Shown here piece after piece: positions 23,401 to 34,249 of a DNA stretch of 64,000 nucleotides. The position numbers and the translations under genes are program-made. Origin of the DNA: Cyprinodon diabolis (Eukaryota > Chordata > Actinopteri > Cyprinodontiformes > Cyprinodontidae); NCBI GenBank assembly GCA_030533445.1, contig CM060072.1:23273267-23337266 (forward strand), given 5' to 3'. Position 1 is the first letter of the stretch. Each line of letters begins with the position of its first letter. The notes under the pieces are model-generated. The model was not told the origin of the DNA. It made no database searches and saw only the letters and a list, made by a program, of their open reading frames with translations.

Positions 23401-24457
23401 CCCGCAGAGGGCTCTTGGAGGCTTGGAGCGCCCGCTGAGGGGCTCTTGGAGGCGTACTCCAACAAACCCCGAACTCTGAAGCCTCTTTGAAAGTGTGCTC
23501 AGGGGTCTCTGGACGGCACAGAGCAGGCTCAGGGGTCTCTGGACGGCACAGAGCAGGCTCAGGGGTCTCTGGACGGCACAGAGCAGGCTCAGGGGTCTCT
23601 GGACGGCACAGAGCAGGCTCAGGGGTCTCTGGACGGCACAGAGCAGGCTCAGGGGTCTCTGGACGGCACACAGCAGGCTCAGGGGTCTCGGGAGCTAGGC
23701 TAACTAGCCTGCTAATGGCCTCTGGTGCTAGGCTAACTAGCCTGCTAACGGCCTCTGGTGCTAGGCTAACTGGTTCTGGAGCTAGGGAAACTGGACTGCT
23801 AGGAGCTGATGGAGGTGGCAGAAAAGGGAAAAGATCTTCCCTCTCCCCATAAAAGAAGCCCCAGAGATCTGACTCTGGTATATGGGGAGCTCTGACTGTG
23901 GGGGGTGTAGTTATGGAAGCTGGTCTAAACCTACCAACCCCAGAAGCTAGCTGTTTGTCATGGAGGTGACGACTAAAACCATAGGGGAAACCAACCAGGT
24001 TAAGAGAGGGACTGAAAAAGGAGTCAGGCTGACCCGCCGGAGAGGGAATGGAGGCGTCAGGCTGAACCGCCGGAGAGGTGGTTGTCTTCCTCCCCCGGCG
24101 CTTACGCCTGGAGGAAGCAGATGGCAAGGGAGGACCAACAGCTGGTAATCGTGTGGGAACAGGATCGGAGGTAAGAGACAGCAGAATGGGAAGGTGATGG
24201 AATGATGGTTTGGGTGGTGGAGGTCTATTGCAGAGTTGGGCGAAGGCGGCTTGGCGGTTCCACTCCAACTCCTTGAATAGCTCAGATAAAACTGGGGGTG
24301 ATAGAAGTGAGGAGTTAGAGAGGAAGATCGGCTTTAATTGGTCAGCCGCACTCACCCTCTTCCAAGGTGGACTGAGAGTAGATATGGAGTCCAGAGCATT
24401 CACTAGAATGAGAGAGATTCTCCTCAGAGCGTCCGTGCTGAGTTCTGCTGGGTCCAT
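23309..24457 (-). CDS. Gag-like ORF of the non-autonomous LTR element
   Basis: A 382-codon frame starting MDPAELSTDALRRISL, its ATG 17 bases inside the upstream LTR. Such a start directly downstream of the LTR is expected of a gag-like product. Residues 1-95 are the most protein-like, helix-rich with Leu and Trp (LFKELEWNRQAAFAQLC). Residues about 110-225 are Pro/Ser-rich. From about 230 they are repeats: VSLAPEAVSRL units, then seven copies of PETPEPALCR (residues about 257-320), then a Pro/Ala-rich end. There is no zinc knuckle and no protease or polymerase motif. Function is inferred from position only. The C-terminus runs into the third minisatellite block and may have been altered by repeat indels; another minus-strand frame (22209-22733) is open beyond it. 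Confidence 0.6.
   Translation of the reverse strand: MDPAELSTDALRRISLILVNALDSISTLSPPWKRVSAADQLKPIFLSNSSLLSPPVLSELFKELEWNRQAAFAQLCNRPPPPKPSFHHLPILLSLTSDPVPTRLPAVGPPLPSASSRRKRRGRKTTTSPAVQPDASIPSPAGQPDSFFSPSLNLVGFPYGFSRHLHDKQLASGVGRFRPASITTPPTVRAPHIPESDLWGFFYGEREDLFPFLPPPSAPSSPVSLAPEPVSLAPEAVSRLVSLAPEAISRLVSLAPETPEPAVCRPETPEPALCRPETPEPALCRPETPEPALCRPETPEPALCRPETPEPALCRPETPEHTFKEASEFGVCWSTPPRAPQRALQASKSPLRALQAPSEAVPERQSAAPSEAVPEPRSAAPS
23499..23690 (-). repeat. 30-bp minisatellite encoding PETPEPALCR repeats
   Basis: Six almost identical 30-base units (CAGGGGTCTCTGGACGGCAC then AGAGCAGGCT) plus a partial seventh, in frame within the gag-like ORF. A second set of 36-base units (GCTAGGCTAACTAGCCTGCT...) follows at 23691-23785 and encodes the LAPEAVSRLVS repeats. 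Confidence 0.93.
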
Positions 24458-24473
24458 GTTGGCTGGTTCCTTC

Positions 24474-24981
24474 TGTCAAGATTTGGTTTACAGGTTTTTG
24501 ATTGGACCCAAAAGCAGAAGCTGAGAGGCAGAGGTGAGTTCTTGGAGGGTTTAATGAGAGATCAGGCAACAAAACAGGTATCCAAAAATCCAACTTAAAA
24601 TGTTAAATAAAAACAGGAATCGAAAAATCCAACATAAAAATCAAACACTAACCAGAACCATGGAAACATCAGGGGAAAACCAACAAGGAACCAGGATGAG
24701 GAAAGGTAAGACGAGGAACCAGCAAAGAGGGACTGCAGAGGGAGTGTATTTATGGCTGACTGAACAAAGGTAGAGCTAATGAGCTGATAGGGAACAGGTG
24801 TGATTAGAGCTGATGAGGAAGCCAAGGGAAAAGAACACAAGGAGGCAGCCGGGGACAGACAGAAAAACCTAAGCAACTTAAATGAATCCAGACACACCAA
24901 AAAAACTAGAAAACAATGAAAAACCTGGCTAAACTTGAAACAGAAAACTTAAAGAAAAACAACAGAACCAAGATCGTTACA
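24474..24981 (-). repeat. 5' LTR of the nested retrotransposon (508 bp)
   Basis: Same termini and sequence as the LTR at 21697-22165 except for about 39 extra bases near 24598-24640, which repeat part of an adjacent phrase (AAAAATCCAAC) and look like a local duplication. The target duplication GATTT follows at 24982-24986. On the minus strand the gag-like ATG follows 17 bases after its end. No clear match to a tRNA primer site was recognised there. Confidence 0.93.
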
Positions 24982-25874
24982 GATTTGCCCTCTTTTAAAC
25001 ATCGTTATTGTGCGCCAAGTGAGCCGCTACTGCTTTGGTTTGTTTGTTAGCTCCAAGCCATGCGGGAGGAGGTGTGGGGCGCAATGATAAGACGGTCGCT
25101 CAGATTTATCTCATCTCATCTCACCCATATTCATATATAAAAATTTTCCCCGCAAATCAGACTACTGGAACATAAAAAAAAAACTAAAAAAAACATGACA
25201 TGCTTGTATGTGTGTGTGAGCTGTGGAGATAATATTTACATGTTGCAGGGTAAATAAGGATTATGGCCACCTTATAAGTACTAACGATGCAAATTAAAAA
25301 ATAAATCTTTCAGGAAATTTACAATATAGAGGTAGATAACTTTTACTTGGACTGAAATGAAATTGAAATGGATTTCTCCAAATAGCATGCCAAACTTTAC
25401 CTGTCAAGTAGAAACTTCGTGACCGAGGCATCAATGAGAAACCCGACCTGTGCTTTCAGTGCACGCCATCACATAAAAGAATCTCCCAAAAACACTCTGG
25501 TCTTGTTTTTCTCATCTGAGGCCATTCTCTCCGTCTCATACACTTTGTAAACACTTTTTCTCATACATTTGGATGATCCACCCAGAAAAACCATAACATA
25601 CCTTTAAGTCTCTCAACTTTACAACTCTAATGGTTAGCCTCAATAGTAATAGCTGCCACTCCCGTAGTTTCTATGCCATGACATACATTCAGCTGTTAGG
25701 TTTGACTGAAAGTGCACTGGGACTAATATACCTCTTGTTCCAGAGTAGGGCAAACACCTGCACATGTTTTTTGTCATCTTTTGGGCGACTTAACTTAATT
25801 CACGACGATAGAAGTTTACTCTAGTCTTGGTCCCTCTCATACTAGAATTTAGCTTCATTGTATGAGACAAAGAG

Positions 25875-25960
25875 AAGTTATAATTGTAAATATAGATTAT
25901 CTTTGTCTCATCGTATGATAAATAAATGAGAAATATAATCTATATTTACAGTTAGAACTT
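25875..25960. repeat. 26-bp inverted repeat, 34-base spacer
   Basis: The left arm (25875-25900, ending GTAAATATAGATTAT) pairs with the right arm (25935-25960) at 24 of 26 positions. The spacer contains CTTTGTCTCAT, which can alternatively pair with ATGAGACAAAG just upstream of the left arm, so two competing foldings exist. Confidence 0.9.
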
Positions 25961-27937
25961 ACCAAGAGAGTTATCGACTGCATCTGAGAAATTATTTCTT
26001 TAAAAACATTTTAATCAAACTTATCCATTCAAAGATTCAGATATATGGAATGGTCACAGAATCCAATGTGGTAATGCAGGACTTGTCCTACTTTCATCAG
26101 AAAAATAGTTCAGAAGAACTGCAATGAAAACAAATAAACTCAGAAATAGTTTCTGTCCAAAAACTTATGAAGGCAAACGTCCCTGTAGAGCAAATCTAAA
26201 CGTCCTCTCTGAAAATCAAAGAAACTTTTAGCCAGTTTCATAGACTGACCTTGCACAAGTGCACTGTACATAAACACTACATCCCACATTCCATCAAAAT
26301 TGTAAGTAATTGTTTTTACTTTATGTTTAAAAAGTTAATTCTTGGTCTTTTGTAACTGTATTTTTTTTTAACCTATGACTGTTGTCTTTGATTTTAGCTT
26401 AACTTTATTGTCTAATTGTATCAATTGAATATACATGAAACCAACAAATATTTCATCTCAATCTTATATTTCCAACATTGTGGGCATTTACATAAACAAG
26501 AGAAAAAACAAACCTCTGAATGGAGGATAAGTTCTTATACCCACTGTTTGTATTTAAGCTTTATTGTGTTTATCCTCTGCATAAAACTGATGCAGAGGTA
26601 ATCAACATCATTACTACAATGCAGAGTTTAGAGTGTTGTTTTTTTATTTAAAAGATTCCTTTATGTCTCTTATTGCATCTTAATGCAAATCTGTCATTAA
26701 GACACTCTGCAGTACAGCAATGCAATGCAGATGCAGTGCATTGATTGGAGAACTGAGATGGTTATACAAAAAGACTTGTAATGATATTTGCACTCACACA
26801 GGCTCAGAGGAACTGTATTATATTGCACATTACCGTGAATAGGTTTTCAGTAGAGTCGGTGTACCGCAGTAGGTGATGCGACAAAAGTCCTCCAGGCAGA
26901 GTAGCCACTCTGAAGTGCCTTTATTAACTTACAGTTCATCAGTCTCATCATGCTGTGTTCCCATCAGTCTCTAACTTTTTAATCCTAATGCATGAGTTTA
27001 AAAATAACATTTCCCTGATAATGTCTTTGTGTGATCATATATGTCTTCCTAAATGTATACTTTCCACCTCTGAAGATTTGTAACTGTAGTGTTAAAAAAT
27101 TATTTGGAATTTATTGCTTAAATTCTGGTTCTTGTGCAGACAGACTGGTAGAATCCAAAAGGCATTTTTGTTTCTGGTGTAATCTTATCTAATGGGTAAA
27201 TTAAAAGAAAGATAAATTAATAAAAATAATCATCTACATGCTGACAAAGACAAAAAAAAAAAAACAACTCAAAAATATATGAAAAGAAAAATAGAATATT
27301 TTTATTCGATATACCAACTAGCAGGGGGTTAACGCTTTCATATTAAAATGTTCAGATGTGCTGCATTACTTAATGAAGCCTAGCTGTGGGTTCGGGGGCC
27401 AAACAAGTTGATTCAGATCAAATTACTGAATTTCACACACAAAAACTTTGGAGTGCCGAGCCTTTCTGATGAGTGAACCTCTTCAGCTCTGTGCTTAGTC
27501 AACACACTCACTTCTGTGAAGGAATGCAACCTGATACAGATACGGTAGAAATGCTGAACACAGTGCACACTACACATACTATCTGCATAATGTCTTTATT
27601 ATTATTATTATTATTGTTATTAACATTTCTAACAATAAGCTATTCAGTAAATCGATCTCTGTAGCTTATTCATTGATAAAGTAAGTTCATTTATTTAATT
27701 TTATGTTACTGATACTAGTTTGAATCATTTGCTTCCTCAATATTTTGTGCCTATTGCATTTTTGGTCATTTGTGACTCAATTTATTCTGATTTAAAATAG
27801 TGTCTTTACAGTAGGAAGTTCAATACCAACCATGCATCAGTTAGTAGGTACCAAGGGACATGTCATACCTGCTTCATCAATCAACTATTTAAGGAAGAGT
27901 TCTATATTCTACGCTGCTGAAATGTTGTTGTTTGAAA

Positions 27938-28037
27938 CCATCCTGCAAATTGAAATAACTTTGCAACCTCCTGCTGGTAAATAACATTTATTATTTACCA
28001 GTAGGAGGTTGCTAAGTTATTTCAATTTGCAGGATGG
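27938..28037. repeat. 100-base near-perfect foldback (47-bp arms)
   Basis: The left arm 27938-27984 begins CCATCCTGCAAATTGAAATA. The right arm 27991-28037 is its reverse complement at 45 of 47 positions. The loop is CATTTA. The two mismatches fall within the arms (near 27962 and 27973). No standard transposon terminus is evident at the outer ends. Confidence 0.95.
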
Positions 28038-28560
28038 GTCAAAGTCAGTCATATTTGATGGGTTAGCTGGTCCAAAAAGTTATCTGAACTAAGTGAAATG
28101 GAATGGTAGAGGTGGCCCAAGTGGTAGAAGCAACCTCTCAAGAAAATATATACAAAGAAAGTGAACTATTTGAAGGATTTAAATTTTTCTTATGGTCTAT
28201 TTTCATAATTCAGTAAAAGTGTTTACTGTAATGCAATTTATCAGATTAGATTGGTATGAATGTTTGCTATTGTGATATAAAAATATCATTTTTGTGATGA
28301 AGATAAATTACTTTTCTCTTGTTTCTGTTATGATGGTGTGACCTTTTACATGGAAAATAAAATAAATACAAATCAAAATATGTTTATGTTTGTATATCTA
28401 TTTCTATATACCTTTATATATATATAGACAGAGATATTAATACATATGTGTTGTATGGGACATGTTGTTGCCTTTGAAATTGGCATCACTTTGTATATTT
28501 CTATTATCCTCTAATTGATCTTGTCCAACAATTCAGCTGATGTCTTTTTCTCTGCTTAGC

Positions 28561-30540
28561 ACACTTTCTTCTTCACCCAGGAAATGGTGACCAGAGTCTC
28601 CTCTAAGCTGGTCTACTGTTGCAGGCTCAGCTCTGTTCTTCTCCAGTTCTGGTGCTGGCTGGCTGATCAGCAGGCCCCCGTGGCTCTAGCCGCAGCTCCA
28701 GGACAGGCAGTTGTGGAACAGACAAAGGACTTCATTCTCTACAGGGAGATTGGCGGGGTTTGTAGGACGAAAGGAGCGCTAGAAGACGAGGAAAGCAGAG
28801 GAGGAAAGAGAGCTGGCAAGCCCAGCACGAGGGGTCTTATCCTCCCGGCTCAAACACATGCCACCAGCTGCTGCCCCCTTCCTGTGCTTTCATTAAAAAG
28901 CCTCCCTGTGCTTCACTGGGTAATCCACATGCTTTACTGAAAGAGTGTGAGGTAAATACAGTATGCCAATCCTTTTCTCTGCTTGTATCTCCTGTTTTTT
29001 TCACATCTCTACCCCTTCCATTCTCTCACTTTCTTTGCTCTGCTGCTGGCAAGTGGAGAGCGGTCCATTCTGTGTGTGCCTGTGTGTTTGTGTGTATACC
29101 TGTGTGTGCACCCACTGAGTCTGTCAGGCTCTCGCCGTTTCCAGCACTCAGCCCAGAGCCAAGGCAAGCATTGCCAGAGGGAGCGCCTGCAATGTAGGGC
29201 GCCCGGCGAGCTGGACACGGGCGGAATATCAACACCACGCGGCGGATTCTCGGCCCAGCAGCCCACCTGCTGACTTACGTGATCCAAATCCTGGGGGTTA
29301 AGGTGCAGAGTGGGCAGCGTTGGGGAGGGGTGGGGGCTGGGAGGGAAATTGCCAGGTAGTTTCCAGACCCAGACCCACTTCCACACGTTGCAGCCAATTA
29401 ATCAAGGCTACATCTGTGTTGGATGGACCTCTACCTTGAGAGGGGGGCTGGGGGACTTTTTGTCTTCACACTTCAATGTTCCCTGTTCTTTGGTGTATGT
29501 GTGTGCATGCTACCTGTGGGAGTGTGTGGCATGCATGTTTAATGGTTGAGCAATACAGATAGTTTTAGTGTGTGAGTTGTTGCACTAACCTTTGCTGGTT
29601 CACGCTCCTCTTCCACGTCCATATTATTGTTGGGGCTTTAGAGTGAGCCACAGGCCTGACCTCTTCCCCCCTCTGATGCACACACAAACACACACATACA
29701 AAACACACAGACTTTTTTATTTGCTTTACCTGACCTCACCAGGAAAAGGATCATTTTTCAGCACCTGCATTTATGTTTACCACGCAAAGCTGCTGCCGCA
29801 CCTGGAGCTTAGACAGCCGCCCTTCTTTCATCTCTGTTTTGGAGTGTGGCTGGATTTTTTCTGTCACTCCTGTCTGGCAGTTTCATCCCAAATCTTTTCC
29901 CAGTCCGATTCATACGACTAACCAGTGCAACAATATGGGCCTGTGTTTCATTTACTGAAATTATGTACTGCACTATCTTTGTCATTGAGGAAAACCCCAT
30001 AATACCAAGATGGATGTACAAGCACATACACATAACTGTTACTAGATGTTATTGTCTATGATGTTAGGCTAATTCATCCCTCCAAATCACTAAAAGCCTC
30101 TGTTGTGAGCCATTTTACCTTCCGCGATAAATCTGTGTAGACGTGCCCCATCTTGTATGCCTGTATATTAATGAAAAAGCGTGCATGAAGCTCACGATGG
30201 TGTGTGGAGGCCTGGCATAGCGTGGCGCAGTGCAGAGTGGAGAGGAGAGACAGCTGCCCTGACAGATGCCGGGAGGCAGGACCCCACTGGGAAGCAGAGG
30301 GAGGGAGCTGGCACTGCCTCACCCCAGCGGAAACACCATAGGCTGCAGAGGAAATGGGCAGGGGGACAAACCAGGGGCTCAGTGTGTGTGTGTGTCTGTG
30401 AGACAGTGTCACTGTGTATCTGATCTACTTTAAGAGGACCTTGGCAGTTTGTTGTGTATATATGTGTGTTTACCTCTGCTCCAGTACTTAACCAAGATCT
30501 AACCAATCAGGGGGGATACACTTTAAGATTCAATCAGAAA
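28561..30540. other. GC-richer intronic stretch, no supported exon
   Basis: Higher GC and CpG than its surroundings, with GT runs near 29.08 and 30.38 kb. A possible acceptor (TTCTTCACCCAG before 28581) precedes an open stretch, but its phase does not join exon C2 and no recognised peptide follows. It may hold regulatory sequence; nothing specific can be claimed. Confidence 0.4.
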
Positions 30541-31064
30541 GAAATAGGTATATTATATGTTATATTTTCTGTTATGTTATACATGTTATCCATGTTTATA
30601 TATTAAGGTCTCAACATAAGCAGCATCTCAAGCAGAGACTAAGTTTATTCACTTAAACACCGAGGAGATGCTGCTATGGCATATAAACCAGACATCTCCA
30701 CTTTAGAAGAGGCTTCCTAGTGAATATTGATGAGACTGAAAATCATCAGAAGTTTTATCTATGTTTGAACTAGTTTGTTTTTAAAGTGAAAATCCATTAT
30801 TCAGATCAATCAAAAGAGATTTACACATAACAGTAATATTACGACTTACACAATAATAGTAAAAACTGCTGACTTGACACTTGATTAGAAGAGAGTCACA
30901 GACATCCTCCAAAGGGAGGATGAACATAAAGGTCATTGCTGCAGAACTTAGCTGCACACAGAGTACTGCTTCCAGGCATAATCATGGAAAAGTTATGTGA
31001 AAGGAAAAACTATGAGAAATAAAAGGGAGCTATAAGAGAATTGTCATTAAAACTAATTTGAGAG
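30541..31064. other. AT-rich intron, nothing recognised
   Basis: No exon or repeat was identified here. Confidence 0.4.
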
Positions 31065-31270
31065 CAGGGGTAGAAAACGTTGGTCATCGAGTGCCACTGT
31101 CTTGCAGCTTTTGCATGCATGCCTACTCCAGCACACATAAAACAAAATGCCAAATTACCTACCTCTGCATATTGTTAAGTTTAACAGAGGCCATTAACCA
31201 TCTATTTGTTGCAGGTGTGTTGAAGAAGGGATGTATGCAAATAATGCAGGACATTGGCTCTCACCTACTG
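31065..31270. mobile_element. Palindromic hAT-type MITE, degraded
   Basis: It starts CAGGGGTAGAAAACG. The two halves are imperfect inverted copies: a left phrase around CCTACTCCAGCACAC answers GTGTGTTGAAGAAGGG, and TGTCTTGCAGCTTTTGCATG answers TATGCAAATAATGCAGGACA. The layout matches a widespread fish palindromic MITE with CAGGGGT-type ends, from memory. The right terminus is eroded and no target duplication is clear. Confidence 0.55.
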
Positions 31271-32854
31271 ACTTAAAGCAATTAAAGAAATGATTCCAAA
31301 ACATGGGTTACCAATCTCATTTTCCTTGTATGAAGCCATTCCTGAATAAAAAATAATGTCAAACGAGTTTTACTTGGACTAAGGAAATAAAGGACTTGGG
31401 TTTGGGATCCCAGAGTCAAGATGAAGACAGGAAATGCACTACATCACAGCTTCTTCTGGTCTAGATTAAAGTTTCCTGACTGTGATGATTAGAGAAGCCA
31501 TGTGATCTGCTAGAGGTGGTCAACTTGATTTTAAAAAGTGCAAGATCAACACAGATACCTACCAAGAAATTCAAGAGCACTTAAATTGGAAGACAAGTCT
31601 TCTGTTGATACAGATTTAATTTTCAGGCATAACTTGGTACCTTCACACACTACAACACCTGGTTTCATGATGATGCTATCACTGTGCTACATAATTCAGC
31701 ATACTGGCCTGGGACAAACACCAACGAGAAACTGCTGAATATTGTTAAGAACACAGTGAGAGATGCCTAACCATGGCGGTAGATTAATAAGTAGTCTTCC
31801 TGAACATTTCAGCAAACCAAAAGGGCTAATAATAATCTCCATGACAAGCCGTTTGAATGCAACTATTAATTTAAAGGAGCAAAGAAGAAATAATAATTGC
31901 ATATACTGTACAGTGCATGGAGAAAGTGTTCAGTAGGCAAACCGCTCTGCAATAAAATCACAATTCAGTTCTTCTAAAGCAATTTTTTTTTTTTTTCAAA
32001 TTTTATTTGTAATGAAAATAATATTTAGGTCTCACTTTTTATTTTCATTATTAATTCAGATCTGTTTTTGATTGTATTCTAGTTAAATGAATTGTATCTG
32101 TGTATAATTAAGGGTTTATATTAAGCTTTTATAGTATTGTAGCTCAGCCATAAAGGGGTTCTTATGCCACAGAGACGTTGCCACTTTGTGCTTTGACCTC
32201 AGCAAGCCTCAGTTCAGCTTCAGGTCGTGATGAGTGCTGTTCAGTTTGAATTATTAACATTTTTGCTTAATGTACCCTTGCCTCTGCTTTATTTAACATG
32301 GATTAAAAAAATAGGCAGGTCATGCATACAATTTTGCAGCACATGTCTTTCTTGACCAAAATTTAAAAAGTCATCATTCTACAGAGATATTTTTTAAGAA
32401 AAATTACTGACAAGAAACACACTTGGTTAATTTAAAATAATATGCACACAAGTTTTTAATACATAAACCTTAAAGTTATTCTATTACATCTTTAACACAA
32501 AGGTTGATATACATATGTCAGTGCAATGCTCTTGTGCTTGTTTTTTGTTTTACCGTATACTATTCTAAATATCTTGTTTTAACTTAAATATCTGCTTTTC
32601 ATTGAAAAAACATGAAGTCCTGTTGACATTTTGTTATTGTTAAACTTAAGTAGAAAACAAGATATTCTAAGAATTATTTACATATAAAAAATGTAAGTTT
32701 TCAAGTTTCTCATCAAATGAACGGATATGATGTTTTATGTTTCAGTCCAAGAAACGTGGCTGTATTCGAAGCAAGAAAATATTTATTTATATCTATCTAT
32801 TTTCTGTGTCAGACAATACGAGGTGAATCATTTTGGAGAGGAAAAAACAGAATA
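31271..32854. other. AT-rich intron, nothing recognised
   Basis: Includes a poly-T run near 31982-31996. No supported feature. Confidence 0.4.
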
Positions 32855-33690
32855 GAATAAAATAGAATAGAATAGAATTCAACTTTATTGTCTTTACACT
32901 GTCACAAGTACAAAACAATGAAATGTAGTTTGCATCTATCTGGAAGTGCTATGCAGGATATAAATACTTATTTACATGTACACAGAGACTATGTATGTAT
33001 GTATGGTATATATAAGCAGAGAGTAATTGTAGGAGGCTATAAAATAAATAAATATGGAAACTATATACAGATTATACAGGACAGTTACGACATGGATTAT
33101 ATATATATTAGTGGGGTTATAATTCACAATGACTATTGATAGATAATAACAGATAAAAGATTTACAGATTATATATAGCTATGTTTGTGGTGTTAGATAG
33201 TTCATATGTTATTGTGTGTGTGTTTTTTTTCGGGGTTGGGGGTACAGTCCTTATAGTTGGTGTCAGGAGGCGTTTAGGAGCGTGACAGCTGTGGGGGAGA
33301 AGCTGTTCCGGTTCCTGGTGGTTTTAGTCTGTAGGCGTTGCAGAAGCCTACAGACTAAAGAGGGCAAGAGGGCAGGAGTAAGTAGAGTGTGTGTGCAGGG
33401 TGAGTGGTTTCTTTGGTGATTTTCCGGGGCCTTTTTTGATACCTCTTCCTGAAGATGTCCTTGATGGCAGGGAGCTGTACCCCAGCGGAGTGCTGGGCAG
33501 TTTTCACCACACTCTGCAAAGCCTTCTGGTCTGATGCAGAGCAGCTCCCATAACAAACTTTGATGCAGTTAGTAAGGATGTTCTCAACTGTGCAGCGGTA
33601 GAGGTTGGTGAGGATCTCTGAGGACAGATGGTTCTCCCTTAGGGTCATCATGAAGAAGAGGTGCTGGTGCACCTTTTTGATGAAATAGGT
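32855..33690 (-). mobile_element. 5'-truncated LINE, 3' end with reverse-transcriptase C-terminus
   Basis: On the minus strand, 33672-33355 encodes CTVENILTNCIKVCYGSCSA and ALQSVVKTAQHSAGVQLPAI, then a Thr-His-Pro-rich segment. This matches the C-terminal part of non-LTR reverse transcriptase polyproteins common in fish. The frame breaks near 33360 and resumes in another frame (RNSFSPTAVTLLNAS, ending near 33263). A non-coding 3' region follows and ends in a TTCTATTCTATT tandem tail (32857-32880), as expected of target-primed insertion. The upstream part of the LINE is absent. The clade is not resolved from this piece. Confidence 0.72.
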
Positions 33691-34249
33691 ATAAAAGACA
33701 TAGGGTTAGAATTTTTTTTATTACAATAAAAAAGGTTGTCAATTTTTTTTTAACTGTGCATTTTACACTGCATTTTCTTGTAAGATGTTTACTCCTAACA
33801 CCAGATTTGTCCAGTTATTTTATGCAAAATAGTTCAAACTGGATGGAAACCATCTGGGAAGTCCCAGTTTCATTCCCAGTAGGATGCAGGACCGGAATTG
33901 GTCCATATGTAGGTGTCTCTTACCTCTTTGATTCCAGGTTCGTACCTGTAGGTGTGTCCATGCAGCTGGAGCTGCTTTAGATCAATCAGGAAAGGGTTAG
34001 GCTTGGGGAGGAGCAGAACCCCTGAGGCAGATAACAGATTGGTCTTACTCACTGGGTGGGTCACTTATTTTTTCTTGTGAACTTCATCTTCTTCACCGTA
34101 TTTTTGTTTCCTTTTTTCCAGGAAGAACCCCGCACCCCCTTCCACAATACTTCATCTAACCCTACATTTTCTGCTTCCTCGTTTCTTCCTCCTTCTGGAT
34201 CCCCTCTTAATAATTTCATCACTACTTCTCTTGTCACTCCACCCCCCAG
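33691..34249. other. Intron before exon D, with competing acceptor
   Basis: It ends at the acceptor CCACCCCCCAG (34249). A strong pyrimidine tract ending TTTTTTCCAG at 34121 offers an earlier acceptor, but reading from there in the phase set by exon C2 meets a stop after 11 codons. Confidence 0.45.

Larger units (their letters stand above)
21697..24981 (-). mobile_element. Complete non-autonomous LTR retrotransposon
   Basis: Two LTRs (21697-22165 and 24474-24981) flank a 2.3-kb interior, and the whole is bounded by the five-base duplication GATTT. Orientation is minus: the polypurine tract abuts the 21697-22165 LTR and the single gag-like frame starts just inside the other LTR. No protease, reverse transcriptase, RNase H or integrase motif is visible in any frame, and 2.3 kb is too short for a pol gene, so mobilisation would need enzymes from a relative. 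The interior is dominated by three minisatellite blocks with units divisible by three. A gypsy-type origin is suggested by the five-base duplication and termini, but without pol this is inference. A related solo LTR sits at about 52625-53058. Confidence 0.85.
21272..25607. mobile_element. TTAA-flanked DNA element split by an LTR insertion
   Basis: TTAA occurs at 21272-21275 and 25604-25607. Inward of each lies a similar terminus: ...TATATTAAGGATTTCTTT on the left and, reverse-complemented, ...TATGTTATGGTTTTTCTG on the right. The segment 21604-21680 closely matches 63689-63765, which belongs to another TTAA-starting repeat (TTAAAGGTATAGTGAAGGAT at 63612). Removing the LTR element leaves about 1.05 kb without a coding frame. 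TTAA targeting is known for piggyBac and Kolobok-type elements; which applies here is not resolved. Confidence 0.5.
25608..28560. other. AT-rich intron with two foldback sequences
   Basis: No exon recognised. Contains the inverted repeats at 25875-25960 and 27938-28037 and a (TTA)n microsatellite at 27596-27621. Confidence 0.5.

Noticed and set aside
22100..23490. Long plus-strand open frames (260 and 190 codons) with TPPPPQQDAPRR-type repeats
   Set aside because: They are open because GC-rich minisatellite units divisible by three lack stops in several frames. The polypurine tract and the LTR-proximal ATG place the real coding sense on the minus strand.
28584..28940. 118-codon open stretch preceded by a pyrimidine-rich AG
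   Set aside because: Its phase does not fit exon C2, the peptide resembles nothing I recognise, and no donor supports it as an exon.
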